Positions 1-14,341 of a DNA stretch of 64,000 nt are shown in pieces. The stretch comes from Dicaeum eximium. Taxonomy: Eukaryota; Chordata; Aves; Passeriformes; Dicaeidae. The stretch's first letter is position 1; every line of letters begins with the position of its first letter. The notes below the pieces were generated by a model. That model was not told where the DNA came from and ran no database searches. It was given only the letters and a program-made list of their open reading frames with translations. The stretch is taken from assembly GCA_013396995.1 (NCBI GenBank), contig VWZP01002206.1:163206-227205 (forward strand), given 5' to 3'. The translations under genes and the position numbers were made by a program.

Positions 1-3000
1 ATGGTTTGTTTGTCTGTTTACATGGATATGTGGGGCTGTGTAGGGGAAAACCACTTAGCAGAAATTCTGCTATTAAAGCAGATGGTGGGAGATTAATCTG
101 GATTTTAGGGGGGTACTTGCTGCTACGATGACCACGTTATTAATTCCTTCCTGTGCTAGGAGCCCTTCCATCGTTCCAGGGGATGGGGGATTTGTGTTTC
201 CTGAAGCTCTCGGCTCCTTCCTCGCTTCCTCGCAAGCTGATGTGGTATTTTGGGAAGCAGAGGAGCACTTTGTCAGGGTTGTTGTTGCAGTTTCTCTATC
301 CACTCTCCTTCCATGCTGTCCTCTGCTCCAGCCCTTTCCAGTGCTCCCTTGGCAGTTCCAGCTGCCTCCTGCCCTCCTGCAGACCAGCAGCAGCCCCTTT
401 GCTGCTGCACAAATGGTGGTTGTTAGCCTAGATTTCCTTTTTTCCCTTCCATTTTAGAAATTGCTCTTTTTTCCCCCCTGCCGTATCACTGACAGCCGCA
501 TTCTCCTTGACAGTTGTGATATTTGTATGTGTGCATAAAAACAGTAGGAAGCATTTATGTAGGTGTCACTAATTTAATTTAATATAATCTGATCTGTACG
601 TATAGGGGAGGACTGCTCTGCGCTGAAAATGCTTCTCTTTATTTTACAGTCTCCATCGTCATCAAATACAACTCCTGTCATTCTCCTCTTCCATTCACCT
701 ACCCAAAGACCAAATCTGGAAATAGTAACCAAAAGAGAAGCCCACGTCACGCACAGAGCAGGGAAAGGTTGAAATAATTGAAGGGTAAGTGATTTTTTTT
801 TTTTTCACTCTTACTCTGTGTGTAAAGCTACAATAGGAAGTGCAAGACTGTGTAAAGAAGCTGTTAAGCACACACACAGGTGCTCTGTGTGCAAAGTGGA
901 AAAAATGACTGAAATGCTTCTTTGCTGATCAAAGAAAGGTGAGCAAGTGCCCGGGAGGGCCAGTTTGGAGTGTTGGTGCTGGTTCTGCTCGCCCTGGATC
1001 CATGTCTGCTCCTGCCTGGGTGGAAACACAGGCTCTGCACAGGTTGGGATGGCTGTGGCTGGTCTGAAGGAGCTTCCCAGCCTGGGGGGAGCCGGGATAT
1101 CGGAGTCTCCCACTGCTGAAGAGCTCTTGTGTCATTTCCTTCTCTCTTCCCCACTTCAAACCCCTCTCAGCTGGGCTGGTGAGCTCTGTGCATGGGGCAG
1201 GATGTTTTTCCTCGCTCCTGCTCTCTGCAGTCCCTTGGCTCCGTGAGCTTTTCCTGGAGAGCAACCTGGTGGTGCCTGTGCCGGGATTTTCCGGAGGGAA
1301 GTGTTGATGGGGGCTGGAGGAGGCACAAACTGACTGGCAGAGCCAGGAAGCCTCTCCCTGGAAATGTTTGCCTTCAGGCTTTCCTTGTGCTGCGAGGGTG
1401 GCGAATGAGATAGGAGGAGATAGAAAATCAGCTTTTGTGAAATCCAGAACCCTGGCTGAAGCATTAGTGAGCTCCAAATGGTGGGGGGTTCATTTTCCCA
1501 CGCCATCCCCAGCTCTGTGCTTGCATATATTGTATTTCCACACGGGTTCTCATGTAGATGGACAGCATACGCCTTTGCTTGCATTTGAGAGCTTCTCTTT
1601 AAACATCTGGGTTTTCTGGTTTATTGCTGTTGTGGGTTTGTTGGGTTTTTTTTTACCCCTGCAATGTTTGTTCATGCAAAATTCATATCTGGGAAGGGCA
1701 TCTTAAATCCCTGCTTCTGAGTCAAAAAGGGAAAGTATGGATGTGAAAAGAGAGATTGTATCGTTTAAGAAATATGATTCATGAATTAATCCTCGTCTGC
1801 TCCACCATCTGTGGCGTGTGTTCCAACACAGAAATCTTGGGTTATATCTCTTTAAAAAGCTTTCTTCTTGCTGATTGCCTGAGTTTGTTGCAGCTTTAAC
1901 AGGGAATTTGCTTCTTTTTGGGGAGAGAGTGGTGGGATTTATTCACAGCCTGGGTGGGTGTCCAAGCTGTGGGTCAGCTGGACCTACCAGCTGAGGAGGC
2001 TGCAGAGCTCTTTGTCCTGGGAGGTGCCAGCTCTCTGTGAAATGCCATGAGCCTGATGTGCAGGCAGAGTGCATGGCTGTTTTTGCTGTGGAATTGTGGC
2101 TGGATCTCTGGAGCAAGAGATGGGCAGCGATGGCAGGAACCTGTTGAGATCCTTCTGAAAAAGAAGTGACTCTTTCTGAAATGGACTGGAGCTCCAGAAA
2201 ATAAAGCACTGAGGTAGTTCCCATCCTGTGTTCCCTGGTGATGTTCTTGTGATTTCTTTGTAGATAAAGAAAGGGGAGGTTTCCTGTCTTGGTCCCAAAA
2301 AGAAGCTGCCATGCTTTGTGCTTCCAGGAGAAATGGGGCATGAGGGACACTGGGAGTTTTGGGGGTGCCCTTTTTCTGATTTGATTCTTTGAATTGTTTC
2401 CCAGATTTTTGCAGGGAACAACTTTCCTTTTTAAACATATTTCTCAGGTTCCTCTTCCTGAATCAGGTCAGACCCAAGACAGGTGAGCCCTTTTCGTCCT
2501 TCCTGGACAGAGTCCCTGAGCAGGACAGTTTCAATACTGCATCCACCATCGGTGCCTTTCTTGGATGGCTCCTTTTCCTGGTTATGGGATTTGCCCCATC
2601 CCTTTGCTCCCACGCCTCATGTGATATGCTGGTAAAATCTGGAGTGTTTTTCCCGTTGTTCTGGAGGGGGATCCGAGTTGCTGGAAGTGGTGGATGTTGG
2701 GTGGCCTCAGCCCGTGGCTTGGTGATGCTCCCAGGTGGCCACAGCCCCTCCTGTGCCGGTGCCACTGAGGGGAGCACAGCCCTGGTGGCTCTGCTCGTGC
2801 TGATGGATGGAGGGGATCCAGGAGCTGAGTCCCACAGTGACACACTGCGGGTTTATTGCCTTCCATTCATCCTGTTTTCACGCCTTTCTGCCTCCCTGAC
2901 TCATTGCCATCCGGCCTTCCCTTGCAGTTCCTGTTTGTTCTGGGAACACCCACTGGACAAGGCTGGAGCAAAGCTCTGATGCTTCCCATTGCCTTGGGAG

Positions 3001-3369
3001 CTTCTTTTCTAATTGAACATCTAAAGGCAGGATGGGAAAGGAAAATGCCTTTTTTCAGGAGCACCAATTAGGTGTTAAAATTAAGGAGGACGTGGGGGAT
3101 GCTCTGTCCTGTGTCCACTGCTGAGCCCGTCGAGGCTCTTCCATGCTCCCTAAGAAATGTTTTCCCATTCCCTACATTATCACAAAGCCCTTCCTGCCCA
3201 CTCACCAGGGAACCCTTGGATGTGCAGGTGCTTCATGACACAAAACATCAACTCCTCGAGCACCCAGAATCCCAACACTACTATAAATAGCTGTGTCTGA
3301 AGGGAAAAGGGTATCAGCAATGGTTCAGCAAACGTTCAACCCAAATTGGAATTAGGCTGAAATACATCC
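1..3369. other. non-coding, nothing recognised
   Basis: No repeat or coding signature recognised; short open frames on both strands are unsupported. A short T-run lies near 791-804. Confidence 0.6.
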
Positions 3370-3617
3370 TTATCCCAGGGACAGGACCCAGGGAACAGCT
3401 GGAGCTGTGTCAGGACAAGTTTAGGTTGGATAGCAGGAAAGGTTCTTCCCCCAGAGGGTGCTGCCCAGGCTCCCCAGGGAATGGTCCCAAGGCTGTCAGA
3501 GTTCCAGGAGGGTTGGGATACTGCTCCAAGGAACAGGGTGGGATTGTGTCCTGTGCAGGGCCAGGAGCTGGATTCCATGATCTTGTTAGTCCCTTCCAGC
3601 TCAGGATATTCCATGTT
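3370..3617 (+). mobile_element. CR1 LINE 3' fragment, sense
   Basis: Resembles the avian CR1 end that runs from the GTTTAGGTTGGAT motif through a CCCAGAGGGTGCTG segment to a CCTTCCAGCTCAGGATATTC end. No intact coding frame. Confidence 0.8.
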
Positions 3618-6600
3618 TCTGTGGCACACCCCTGCATGGAAAATGCTGGGCTGGGAATACAGGCAGGATGGGTTCATGGCTCACCCACACAGATACACCT
3701 GGACATTCACAGATTTTGCCAGTAACTTGCTCATTCCTCGTGTGCCTTTACAGTATTTTGCAATTTTGTCTATTTCTTAATTGCCTCACTGTTTGGTGAG
3801 TTTCTAAATTTGTTTGCTGTCCTTCATCTGCCCCATGCTAGTCTGGGAAGCAGAGATGGTTTCCTGGGGGCTCTCCTGCAAACCTCCACCCCTCTCAGGT
3901 GTGTGCTGGTCCCTCCTGTGCCAGCTGATGCTGGTAATCACTTTTCCAAAGTCTCCATAAGACAAGGGTTATGGACTTTGTGCCTGGAGAATGTCCTGTG
4001 TTTACCTGCATGGCCAGTGTTGGCATTTTGTGAAATACTTTGAGCTCCCACAGAAGCTTTGCTGCTAAAAAAACCCCACCAAACCAACAAGAAGTAAAAC
4101 AAATTATATCAGAAATGGGAAACAGAAACAGTCCAGGCAGATTCCATTAGCCACAGGTTTTACTTTTTGTTTTAAGCTTTGATTAAAATCAGCAGCTTTT
4201 CTTGAAAGTAAAAAAATTACATATTTATGCTCACCTTTATTTCCACCACAGTGTGGGGTTGTAAATGAGGGGTCTGGTGGATCCCCCCACCTTCTCCTCC
4301 CTCTGCAGGGTCCCCTCTGATCAGAAAGTGTCCCCTGGCGGGGTGACAATGCTGGTGGCAGAGGACATGTGACTTCCCTCCAAGGTTTCTTGTGGACAAA
4401 GAAAGGAGAAGCATCGATTCCCTATCAATTCTTTAGGACCCCAGTGAAACAGCTGCTTGTTTCTCCTAAACAATTATGCCAAGACGGAAATTGGCTGGTG
4501 TCTGTATGGACTTTTTGGATGGGGAAAATTAAGCAGTAATAGCTGAAAAAATAATGTGGGCTATGAGATAATAGATGCCTGAGGGATAAAATTAAGCAGT
4601 ATTTTACAACGAAGGAAGAGGGTTTGGCAATAAATAGTTTGCCTTTGACTTCCTTTTGTTTGCCAGAGGACTGATGCTGTTTGGGAGAGGTTGTCCTGGG
4701 CTGTATTTTCCAAGCAGATGTAGGAAAACAGTGAAGGTATGGAGGATTTTCAGTCCCCCCCAGGAGGCTGGTGCCAGGCTGGGATGCAGCTCACACTGCC
4801 AGCACTGCCTGTGTGTTGGATGTGACAGGGATGTGACACTGGAGCAGCTGTGGGAAATCCCACTCTTGCAGGGGGATGTTTGGAAGAGAATAGCGAGGTT
4901 TACCAGACAAAATGGGAGCAGGATTGGGTTCAAATGCCACAGAGAGGCCAGAAAGCCCAGGAAGGGGTGGTGGTGTGTTCAGCAGCCCAGCAGGGACGAG
5001 TGGAGGTGATTCCCACTCTCCCTGTGTGCTGTGCTGTGCAGAAGCCCCTTCCCAAGAATGCCAGGACAGTGAGATTTGGTTTTATTCTGCCATCTCTCCA
5101 TACTGTGCCTTTCCATAACAGCTCCCTGAGCACCTGGCTGAGGAGGTCATCTGGAAATGCTGTTTTCTCCATTTCAGGTACCACCGTGCCCTTCCACTTG
5201 TGCACAGGGAATGTGCCAGGGTGGGCTAGGAAAACACCATGGTTGCTTCCTGATACCAGGGGGAACATCCTGGGGAGTGCCAGACTTTCTTTCTGCTCCA
5301 GGGGCACCATCGTGGGCAGGGCTTGTTCCTCTTCGCTTTGCATGAAATAAAAGCACAGTTCAAAGAGAGCTGCAGCCCCTAATCCCACCTTCCCAGGGAT
5401 GGATTCGGGTGCAGCAGGTTGAGATATGAGCTCTTAGCCCAGGCCAGCTGCTGAGAGCTTTTAATTTCAGAGATCTCAGGGAAAGCTTCCCTGCCAGGTG
5501 GGGGGATTTCCTCAGAATGGATGGGCCTCGGGAGAGTTCAGAGTCCTGGCTGTCCCCAGGAGCTGAGTGGGACTTGGGAATGCTCAGCCCCTCTGCAAGC
5601 GAGGCCAAAGTATCTGGTGCATCCAGAATGGAATCATGAAGTCGCTGTGCATTAAGACTCTGTTTTTATTCATGGAGTGTAATGTGATTCATTTGCCCTT
5701 TTGCTCTCGTGTTGAGAAGGCCTCATCTCGTATGCACCGCTGGCTGCAGGCACAGCTCTGCTCAGTTATTATGTTTAGGGTTTTTGGCTGGGAGGGAACA
5801 GATATTTTCATCATGTGCAGAGTGGCTGCAGAGCTGATGTGGTGCTGTCCCAGCCCTGGTGGGGAGCATTTAGCTGAGCCCAGCTCTCCTTCTCCAAACT
5901 GCCTGGTGAGGATCCTTCCTGCTCCAGCCCCTCGTGCCAGGGCAGTGTTGGTGCCCCTGCACCTCACCCAGGGCAGCAGGGACAGGCTGGGGGAGCAGCA
6001 CCCTTGGGTGTCCCACTGACACTCAGTCCCCACCAGCTCCTTGCAGGGGAGGGGTTAAGCTGTTTACTGGGGAACCCAAACCCCAGGATTATGGATGTGG
6101 CACAGGATCCTGCTGATCTGTGGTGGGTGTAGGATGGGACCTTGCTCTGCTTGATGAACTGATGAAAAATGGGTGAAGGACACCGTGGGTGCTCACTGCT
6201 GCAGGTGTTTAGTGCAGCCAAGGAGGGAAATGATTCCTCCTTGGAGTTAAAAGAAGAAAGACACCAAGCAGGGCAAGAGCAAAGGATACAAAAGGATGGA
6301 CAAAATGCAATTTTTTTAAATGTTAGCGTGGGAAGCATCAATTAAGCCGCTAATTCCTAAAGAATATTAAGGAGTAAATCAGTTGGAGTCACCACCTCTC
6401 ATAGTGGGACAGGCCCAGAGTGCTTCAACTCTGCCTGTTGGATCTCCACCTGCAAAACAAGTCAGCAATTCCCTCCCAGCCCTGACTGAGGTGGCCAGTC
6501 CTTTTTAATCACAGAGCCCTGAACTCTGTCCTGCTGGCAGATTCCACATGGTCACCCTGTGTGGCCCAGTGACCGTCTCAAAGTCCTCAGGTGACCCTGG

Positions 6601-9600
6601 GTGTCCCATGCTGCAGGGTCACAGCACGAGTGAAAATCAGTCAGATTTTAGAAGCAAAGGGCAGCAGGAGGAGAGTTAACTCCATGTGTTTATTTTCTTT
6701 TTTGCCTTGTCCTCTTCTTCCCTGTTTTTTTATCTGCCCCTATACACTTCAGAGCCCAAATCCATGCTGGGAAGGACCCACAGGAAACAACATCTGAGGC
6801 ACAGGCGAGGGGCAAGGCATGAGCGTAGTGCTTAAATTGATGATTTTCTTACACTTTGTTGATGGGGAGGCATAAAAGAGGGTCAGGTGTGGATAAAGAT
6901 AAGGGGTTTCACAAGAGTTTGGAGCCAGGAGCAGTTTGGGAAGGGGAGGTTTTTAGCCTCCAACGATTTGGGGAGACAAAAGAGGTAGAAGCAGGGAGGT
7001 AACAACGCCGACCTTCCCCGCTCTTTGTTTGCAAGAAATGCACAAATCGCTGCTGATGTTGCTGAGTGCTTCCCTGCTGCTCTGTGGCTTGATTTGGAGC
7101 TGCAGCCATTCCGAGCCTGGTTCCTGACTTCCAAAAAAAACCCAAACAAAAAAAAACAAAAAAACAAACCCCAACAACCAGATCCGGCCAATGGAATCGC
7201 AATTGTTCCCTCAGTGGTGCCCACTGGGAAGAGCAGGACACCAACACCTTCACCTTGCATCAGCCTTAGATCCTGGGCGGATTTGGTACAGATTAATACA
7301 TTTTGGAGAGTTCTAGAAAGGTCAGAAACAGAAAAGAAGCTCTAATAGCAGTATAGCAACCAGCTGGCTGCATTGGGTTTCATTTTAGTGCCATAGTAAC
7401 ACCAGGAACCTGGGTGTCAGTACCGTGCCCACTGAATGCCAGGGCCCCCCTCTTTTTGTCAGGAGACAAGCCCATAAGAAGGTATTTTCTTCCTGAAGAA
7501 TTTATCTGAGGCAGTAATGGGCTTTTTGGAGGGTTTGGTCCTCGTACCCAGAGATGTAAGGTGGGTGATTTACAAGGCACTGTGCAAATGCCAAATTGTT
7601 AGGCAGAACTGCTGCTGATTTAGAAGGCAGTTAAAGCTCTGAATGTGCCAAGTGCCAGTAGAGTGTTTCTACAGATGGAATAACTGGAAATATTGGAGAG
7701 ATTCCAAGGGTTTAATCAAATTCAACCAGGTTTTTTTCCCCTTTTTCTTTTCCTTTTTTTTTTTTTTTAACTGCAGAATTCTCTGAGGAATGCGGGTTGA
7801 AATAGTAGATTATTCCACTGCCTTTAGTACCGTGGGGGAGATTTTTACAGATGAACATAAAGCAAACACACAAGACTTTGAAGCAAACACATAAGTGGGT
7901 CTATTAGCGAGGGCTGGAGCAGCAATGCCATGAAATGCTGGACCAGAGTGGAGAACATCTCAGATATCCTGGCAGGAGGCTCCTTGGAAGCAGAATGATG
8001 GGTTTGCACTCCTGCAGCACAAAGGGAAGTGGCAGCCACAGTGTCGCTGGTCCAGTTCTGCCGGACCCAGGCAGGTTTTGGTGGGATTCTGGCCGTGCTC
8101 TCCGTGCTCGCAGTGCAGTGCTGGAACATGCATATGTTTCTGCACAGATGCCCACCTTCCTCTAGTCTTGTTGACAGCCTTTCCAAGGCTTCTTATTTAG
8201 CCAGACCATATGTGCTTGGGCACGGAGATAGTGGGATGTGGAAAGAGCAGCGCATTATCCTTGGGCTGCAAACACCATCAGGAGCAATTCCCAGCAAATT
8301 TTGCCGGCGCAGAGATCCAGGGCTGCTGATCCTGCATCGCAGGGCACGCGCAGCCGTCGGAGGCCATTCCTCCCCTCGTTTGTCAAAACCAGGGTCCAGA
8401 AAGCCACTTGCCTTTGTTCTATCCCCAAGCCAGCTCTCACTGTCCACTCCTTGAATATTCATCCAAAGCACAGGTGGAGGTCAGGGGGGAGAGGGGCAAT
8501 GGTATCTCCAGGTGAAGCTTTGCTGCTGGGGACCAAGCTGGGGAAGGGGTTGGAAATTTTTCTGTGGGTTTTCCCTTGTGGGTACAGAAAATGAGGAGTC
8601 CATCCCCATTTCTGGCAGCAGTGTTTTGTTTGGGGGTGAGATGGCAGGGCCAGGGTGTGGCTGTGAGGAGTGGCTGTCCCTGGAGCAATGCTGGGACAGC
8701 ACTGGAGCCTTTACCTTGCTGGGTGTGGACTTTTTTCAGCAGGATTTTTGGGTTTTGCAGACAGCCTGATTGGATACATTAATAGTCATTTATTAATTCT
8801 TGTAAGGGGAGAAGTTTCCTGCTTTTCCTGGAGTGTTTGGTATTGATCCTCCCTGGAGTTGGGGACTGTCCCTCCGAGGTGCTGCCGTGCTCCCGACACA
8901 GACCCCGTGTGGCTCTGAGCTGTGTTTCTCATGGAATAAATCGCTCCAAAGCCATTAGCCTCAATGCCACAGTCTGCTGCTCTTGCTTTCCTGCCCCCAC
9001 CTCCACCCTGCCATTGATCCAGCCTGCTCCCTGTTTGCTGCAGTCAGGGCTGCCTCTGCTGCTGCGCACAAATTGCCTTAAAATTGAATTGGTTAAAACC
9101 ATTTCATAAACATTCCCTCCCCTTCCTGATCCTAGCCACTGCGCCAGCCAGAGCTGGAGCTTTCATGTGATTTTACCTGGCCAAGGGGTGGGGCAAGATT
9201 CCCAATTTTATGTGTGTTTGTGTGCTGTTTTTTTTTTTAAAGTCAGTGTAAAAATTAAAGCTGATGTGGTTATAGGAATCAGGTCCCTGAAGAAGCTGTT
9301 GTCTATCTATGGATCTGTGTCCTTGGTAGCGTATCCTGCTCAAAGGATCTCCTGGTGTGCCTCAGCTCCTCTTGGCTTTGCAGGGATTAGGATTCTCTGT
9401 GTGCCATGTGCCACCAGCCCCTCTGAGATGAGAGCTCCAGTGCTCGTGCTGGGCAGTGCTCCTGCAGCTTCAAGGCACCAGGATCATTGTTTTCCTGCTG
9501 ATGTGCTCGTGGTCTGACCAGAGGCAGTTGGGAGATGTGGAGCTGTGGCATTTTGGAGGTGTTCAACTGGTGTAACACCCCGGGGTACAGCAGGTCCACA

Positions 9601-10807
9601 GCGGGATGGGGATGATGCCTGGGATTTTGGAGCACATCCCTCCAAAGCACCTGGGGACTGCAGGGAGGAGGTGAGGCCATGCTCACCTCCCTGGAGCTGA
9701 GGAGATGTGCTCACCTACAGAGGTGCAGATGCCTGTGCCTGGGGCTGCAGGAGCACTCTGAGCCAGTGGCACAGGAGCTCTGTATCAGACACATCCAGAT
9801 GCTGTGCTGATGCCAAAAAGCTTTTGTAAGGACTGTGGAAAGAAGGCTTGGAAATAAGAAACAGCTTTGCAGGTAGTCTTAAGTGTCACCCCGAAAAGGT
9901 GTGTTTGTACAAAAGGTGGCACAGTGCTCCCAGCAGCTGGTGATGTTCCATTGTTCCTCATTCACCATCCGTCCCTTCAAACTCCTCTTCACTCCAGATT
10001 CTCTCACAAGAGCCCTTCTGCAGCAACGTTTATCTCAAGTGCTGCTATATCAGGATCCATCGATCTTGTCATAAGATCATCTGCACCCAGTCGAAGCTCT
10101 GAGGGTGCAAAAGTGACACGAGCTCTCTGTTCCTCTGGGCCTGCTCTTTGGTGCTGCCGAGAGGCTGGCTCGGGGTGGGGTTTGCTTGGATCTTCCTTGT
10201 GGGGTGGGACCCATCCCAGAGTGTTCCCATGGTGGAGGGCCCAGCCCAGCATGATCATCTGTCTCCAGGAGGTGACAGGACCCAGCTAAGTCTCAGTCCT
10301 CTGGCACCCTCTTAGCCACTTTGCACATCCTTGTGGAAATCTGCCTGAATTCAGCCTTCTCCTAGGATTCCTCCTTCCTGTCCTTTCCTAGAAGCTCTTG
10401 GTCCTGCAGTCTCTGCCTCTGGAACACCCCGTGCATATCCTGGAGAATATTCTGGCTGGGCCTTCCCAACGCTTGAAAGTTTCCTTTTGTGTTACACTGA
10501 AAGCAGTTTGAACAAGCTCCTGCAGGAATATTTCCCATGCCTACAGATCCTCCCTAAACTCTTCTCTAACGTCTTGTCTGCAGGAGGTGGTGGTATGAAA
10601 GGACAGCAGACATTTCTGGCATTGTGAAGCCTCACTGTGCCCTCACCCTGGGACCTCTCTGCCTGTTGAGACTCCTCCACCCTTGTCTCCTGATGGCAAA
10701 CATGGTGCTGCTGCATCCAGTAAAATTTTTTGTGTTATAACATCTGTACAGGCTTCTACTTTTGGTATTTCACATAGAATAATGATTATAAGAAATTAGT
10801 GTGGTTA
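3618..10807. other. non-coding, nothing recognised
   Basis: Seven kilobases of unremarkable intronic or intergenic DNA with A/T-runs near 7134-7175 and 7751-7769. No convincing exon, RNA gene or element seen. Confidence 0.55.
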
Positions 10808-10982
10808 ATGGTGGTGAGACCCTGGCCCAGAGCAGCTGTGGCTGCCCCTGGATCCCTGGAAGTGTCCAAAGCCAGGCTGGACAGGACTTGGAGCACCCTG
10901 GGATAGTGAAAGGTGTCCCTGCCTATGGCAGGGGGGGGGAATAAGATGTTCTTTAAGGTTCCTGTCAACCCAAGCAATTCTG
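10808..10982 (+). mobile_element. CR1 LINE 3' fragment, sense
   Basis: Contains the CCCAGAGCAGCTGTGGCTGC and GTCCAAAGCCAGGCTGGACA modules and the terminal TCTTTAAGGTTCC segment typical of bird CR1 3' ends. A G-run sits at about 10931-10939. Confidence 0.88.
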
Positions 10983-11495
10983 TAAGTCTTATTGACAGCC
11001 CTGAAGCTCACCCAGAGAACCCAACACCAGTGGTGCAAATTTATTTGCACATTTTAGTTCAGACAGGGCCACCTTCAAGGGCCACAGAGCAATTTCAGTT
11101 TCTGCTTAGGTGTTGTCATTCCTGTTGTCCTGTCAGGCAGGAGGTGCTGCTGATGCCTGTGTCAGGCTCAAGGCAGGCTCAGCAATAAACTTTCTATCTG
11201 GGAATCATTGGTTTACTCCTGCTCTGGGGCCACATTGGAGCTGCAGGTGAGGTGCTGCTGCCAACATGTTGTGGTCTCAGCCCTTCTTCTCATCCTCAAA
11301 CTCTCCCTTTACACCTGTTTTGAAGGGTTATTACCACTGGTGCCTGATTCCCTCTCTTCTCCCCTGAAAAAGAGAAGGAAATTTACCTGGACAATGTTGT
11401 GTGTCCGTGTTTTACAGCGCTGACCTCGTGTGCCAGAACCAGATGCCACCCCAGATCTGCTGAGGTTTGTTTGGCTGTGTCATCCTGCCCTTGCT

Positions 11496-11542
11496 GGACA
11501 GGACAGGACAGGACAGGACAGGACAGGACAGAACAGGACAGG
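11496..11542. repeat. (GGACA)n microsatellite
   Basis: About nine tandem copies of the five-base unit, with one unit altered to GAACA. One strand is purine-rich. Confidence 0.95.
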
Positions 11543-12782
11543 GAGTGCCACGAGGCACAGCCTGAAACCCCTCACCTGAGGGGCCTCTGAACTTGGGCAA
11601 GCTGAGTGCTCCCCGTTGAGGTTTTCAAAGGAGAGAGGTGGAATCCCACCCCAAAATGAAATTATAAACCAGAATCTCCTCTTCTGGGACAAGTGCCCCA
11701 AAGAACAGTATTTTGAGGCTCTTTCTCAGGTTTTCCTCCTTTTTTCAGATGGAACAGGACATTTCTTTCCAAGGAAACAGAGAAAACATGAACTGTCTCT
11801 TCCACTCAGGAGTGATTTTTTGTCAGCTCCTGGTGGTTGTTCCCCTGCCTTGGAGCTGACAAGGAGGCACTGGGATGCCCCTGGAGCCATCAGCCACCTG
11901 GGACCTTCTGCTCTTCCCTCCTTCCCCTTCTCACACCACCCAGTGCTCATCCTGTGGCTCTTGGCTAGACAAGGAATTTAGTATTCAGGAAGTTGGGAAG
12001 TTTGACTGTCCTTGGTCTAATTAGTTCCTTAAGCACAGGGGAGCTCAGATCACAGTTCAAATGGCTGTAATTTGAGTGAGCTTGAGACAATAGGAGAGGA
12101 TTAAGTAGCAAAATTGTGTCTATTACTTTGGCCAAAAAAAAGGAAAAACTATTCAATTTGAGTGGAATATATAATTTTCCGAGCATGAGGGTTAGGTATT
12201 AATGTGGGCTTGGCAGAGTTCATAATTTGTAAGACTGCACTGAGAGTTCTTCACGTGCTGAGATCTGAGATCAAGGCTGGAAGTTAAGCACAACTTTCTG
12301 GAAATTCTCCTCCAAACAAATAATTGGCCTCAACAAAGAGGTGACTGGAGAAGATTTAATTGCTTATTTTTGTAGGAGGTCCTCCTAAATGGTCTTCTGG
12401 TATTAAATCCTGTGGATGTCTATAAAATTTTGGAGGTGGCTTTTCTCCTGCCTCCCTTTTCCAGGCTAAGAGCTTCCCTGAAGGGGATCCATTTCCAGGG
12501 GTCTCTCCCCTCAAAAGGGCACGGTAGAAATACAAAAGCCCAAACACCCTGGGGATTCAAAATAATGCATCTTGGAGTGAAAGCCTCTCTTCCCCCCCTC
12601 TCTCTTGGCAGCAGATGTTGGAATCCAGGTGTTTTGCACACAGAGGGCTGCAGCAGGCGCAGCCCCGCGCATGTGCTGCGTCCCTGGGAGTCCTAAGTGG
12701 TGTTTTCATGCTTTTAGTGGTATTGTGCAAGGCATGGCTGAGGGACAAAATCATTCTTTGTCTATCTAGGATGGGTAAATGG

Positions 12783-12786
<4 letters not shown>

Positions 12787-12820
<34 letters not shown>
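12787..12820. repeat. 34-base T homopolymer
   Basis: Uninterrupted T-run. No recognisable element precedes it, so it is reported only as a homopolymer; its length in the assembly is likely imprecise. Confidence 0.95.
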
Positions 12821-12824
<4 letters not shown>

Positions 12825-13032
12825 CTGTGTGCCTGCATCTGTTCTGATAGGGGAAAAACAATGCTAATTGGAACATTTGAAGGGGTTTGGAATGAAAGAG
12901 AACAAACATTACCAGGCTGAGAAATTTAAAGGGAATTTAGTCAAAATATCTGAGTTTAAGGACTTCCAGGAGTGGTTTTGGTTGGCTTAAACTTGAGCAT
13001 GGTGAGAATAAAAGGCCTTTGATGGCTGATTT

Positions 13033-13280
13033 CATGGAATTATTTTGGTTGGAAAAGCCCTTTAAGATCTTTGAGTCCAGCCATTCCTTCAGCACTGCCA
13101 AGGCCACCTCTGAGCCATGTCCCCAAGTGCCATACCCACATGGCTTTAAATCCCTCTGGGGATGGGGATCACTCTCATCACTGCCCTGGACAGCTGTGCC
13201 AGGGCTGGACAACCCTTTGGGGGAAGAAATTTTCCCTATTATCCAACCTAAACCTCCCCTGGCACACCTTGAGGGCAGGG
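13033..13280 (-). mobile_element. CR1 LINE 3' fragment, antisense
   Basis: The plus strand opens with a degraded copy of the tail complement (GGTTGGAAAAGCCCTTTAAG), then the CAGCACTGCCAAGGCCACC and CAGCTGTGCCAGGGCTGGAC modules shared with the copies at 14342 and 22380. Confidence 0.85.
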
Positions 13281-14341
13281 ATGTCCTGCTACCGCCTCTT
13301 ATTTTCCTATAAAGAAATCAGGTTTGAGCATTGCACAGATGATGCAGGAAAACCACCCAGTTTTGTCCTTTCTTGCTGTCCCATCAATGTGTGTGACCTG
13401 TGAGGGGTTCAGAAGGTGCTGGATCAGCAGATCCCTGCTGGAACCAGGTCCTTCCCACAACAGCCATGATTCCAGGGAGCATTAAATACGGCTCTTTTTG
13501 CTGCAGGTACTCATGCTGCACCAGGGAATGGGCAGAGGTACCAGGCAGCTCTGGCTGTATTTTCTGTGTGGATAAAGAGGTTCCTGCTCAGGGATACTTA
13601 GGACTTACAAAGCTTTTGGCTGAGAATTTGCTGTGCACTGCAGAGGGACACAGTGATACCCTAATGGTGCCTCCAGTCTCCTTTGAAGTCTGGGCAGAGG
13701 TCATGTTTACTGGTGTTTTTTTAATGTTGGCTTATTTCTTCAGGTCTGCCCTTTTTTTTTTTCTCCTCTAACCTGAAGGCTTGTGCTTGCTTGGTTCTCC
13801 TGCTGGCCACCTTTAAATCAACCAGAGAACGAAGGATTGGCTTCACCAGCATTTCATTTATTCCTCCTGTGTTGGCTTCTTTGCTTGAAGCCTCTCAGTA
13901 GGCAAGGGGTTAAACAGCATCCTTATGGTTCTTCCAGTTACCCCATCAAGACTGTTTAAAAATTAGCTTCTCCCCACTTACTGCACTATAATTAGGATAC
14001 AGGAGTTGTGGGGAATGATTTCACAAAGTGACTTGGTGTACTCGCCCGTGCACCCCAGGGAGCCAGGCAATTATGCATACATAATTCCACTCTTTGAATA
14101 TTTTCTCTTTCTCTGCATAATTTCTCTCTATTCATCTTTCCAGTGTCCTTCTGAGATAAACTTAGAAGTCTCAGCTTTCAGAATTTAAAAAAAGCTCCTG
14201 TGCCTGCGTGTGCACTATTTGCATTTAAGCCAGCAGCTGCTCTCGGGGCTGCGGCGGAGGGGAGAGGAGGGCATGGAGCTCAGGGAAGGAGGCAGGAGAA
14301 TCCCCCCTGTGCTTCTGGGGAAGGATCATAAAGAGGCTGGG

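Larger units (their letters stand above)
10983..13032. other. non-coding, simple repeats only
   Basis: Contains the GGACA array and the long T-run listed separately; otherwise nothing recognised. Confidence 0.55.

Noticed and set aside
2389..2979. 196-codon plus-strand frame
   Set aside because: Cys/Ser/Leu-rich translation with no family resemblance and no convincing exon signals; treated as a chance frame.
11496..11542. Possible CRISPR-like or phage repeat array
   Set aside because: It is a simple pentanucleotide microsatellite without spacers, in vertebrate DNA.
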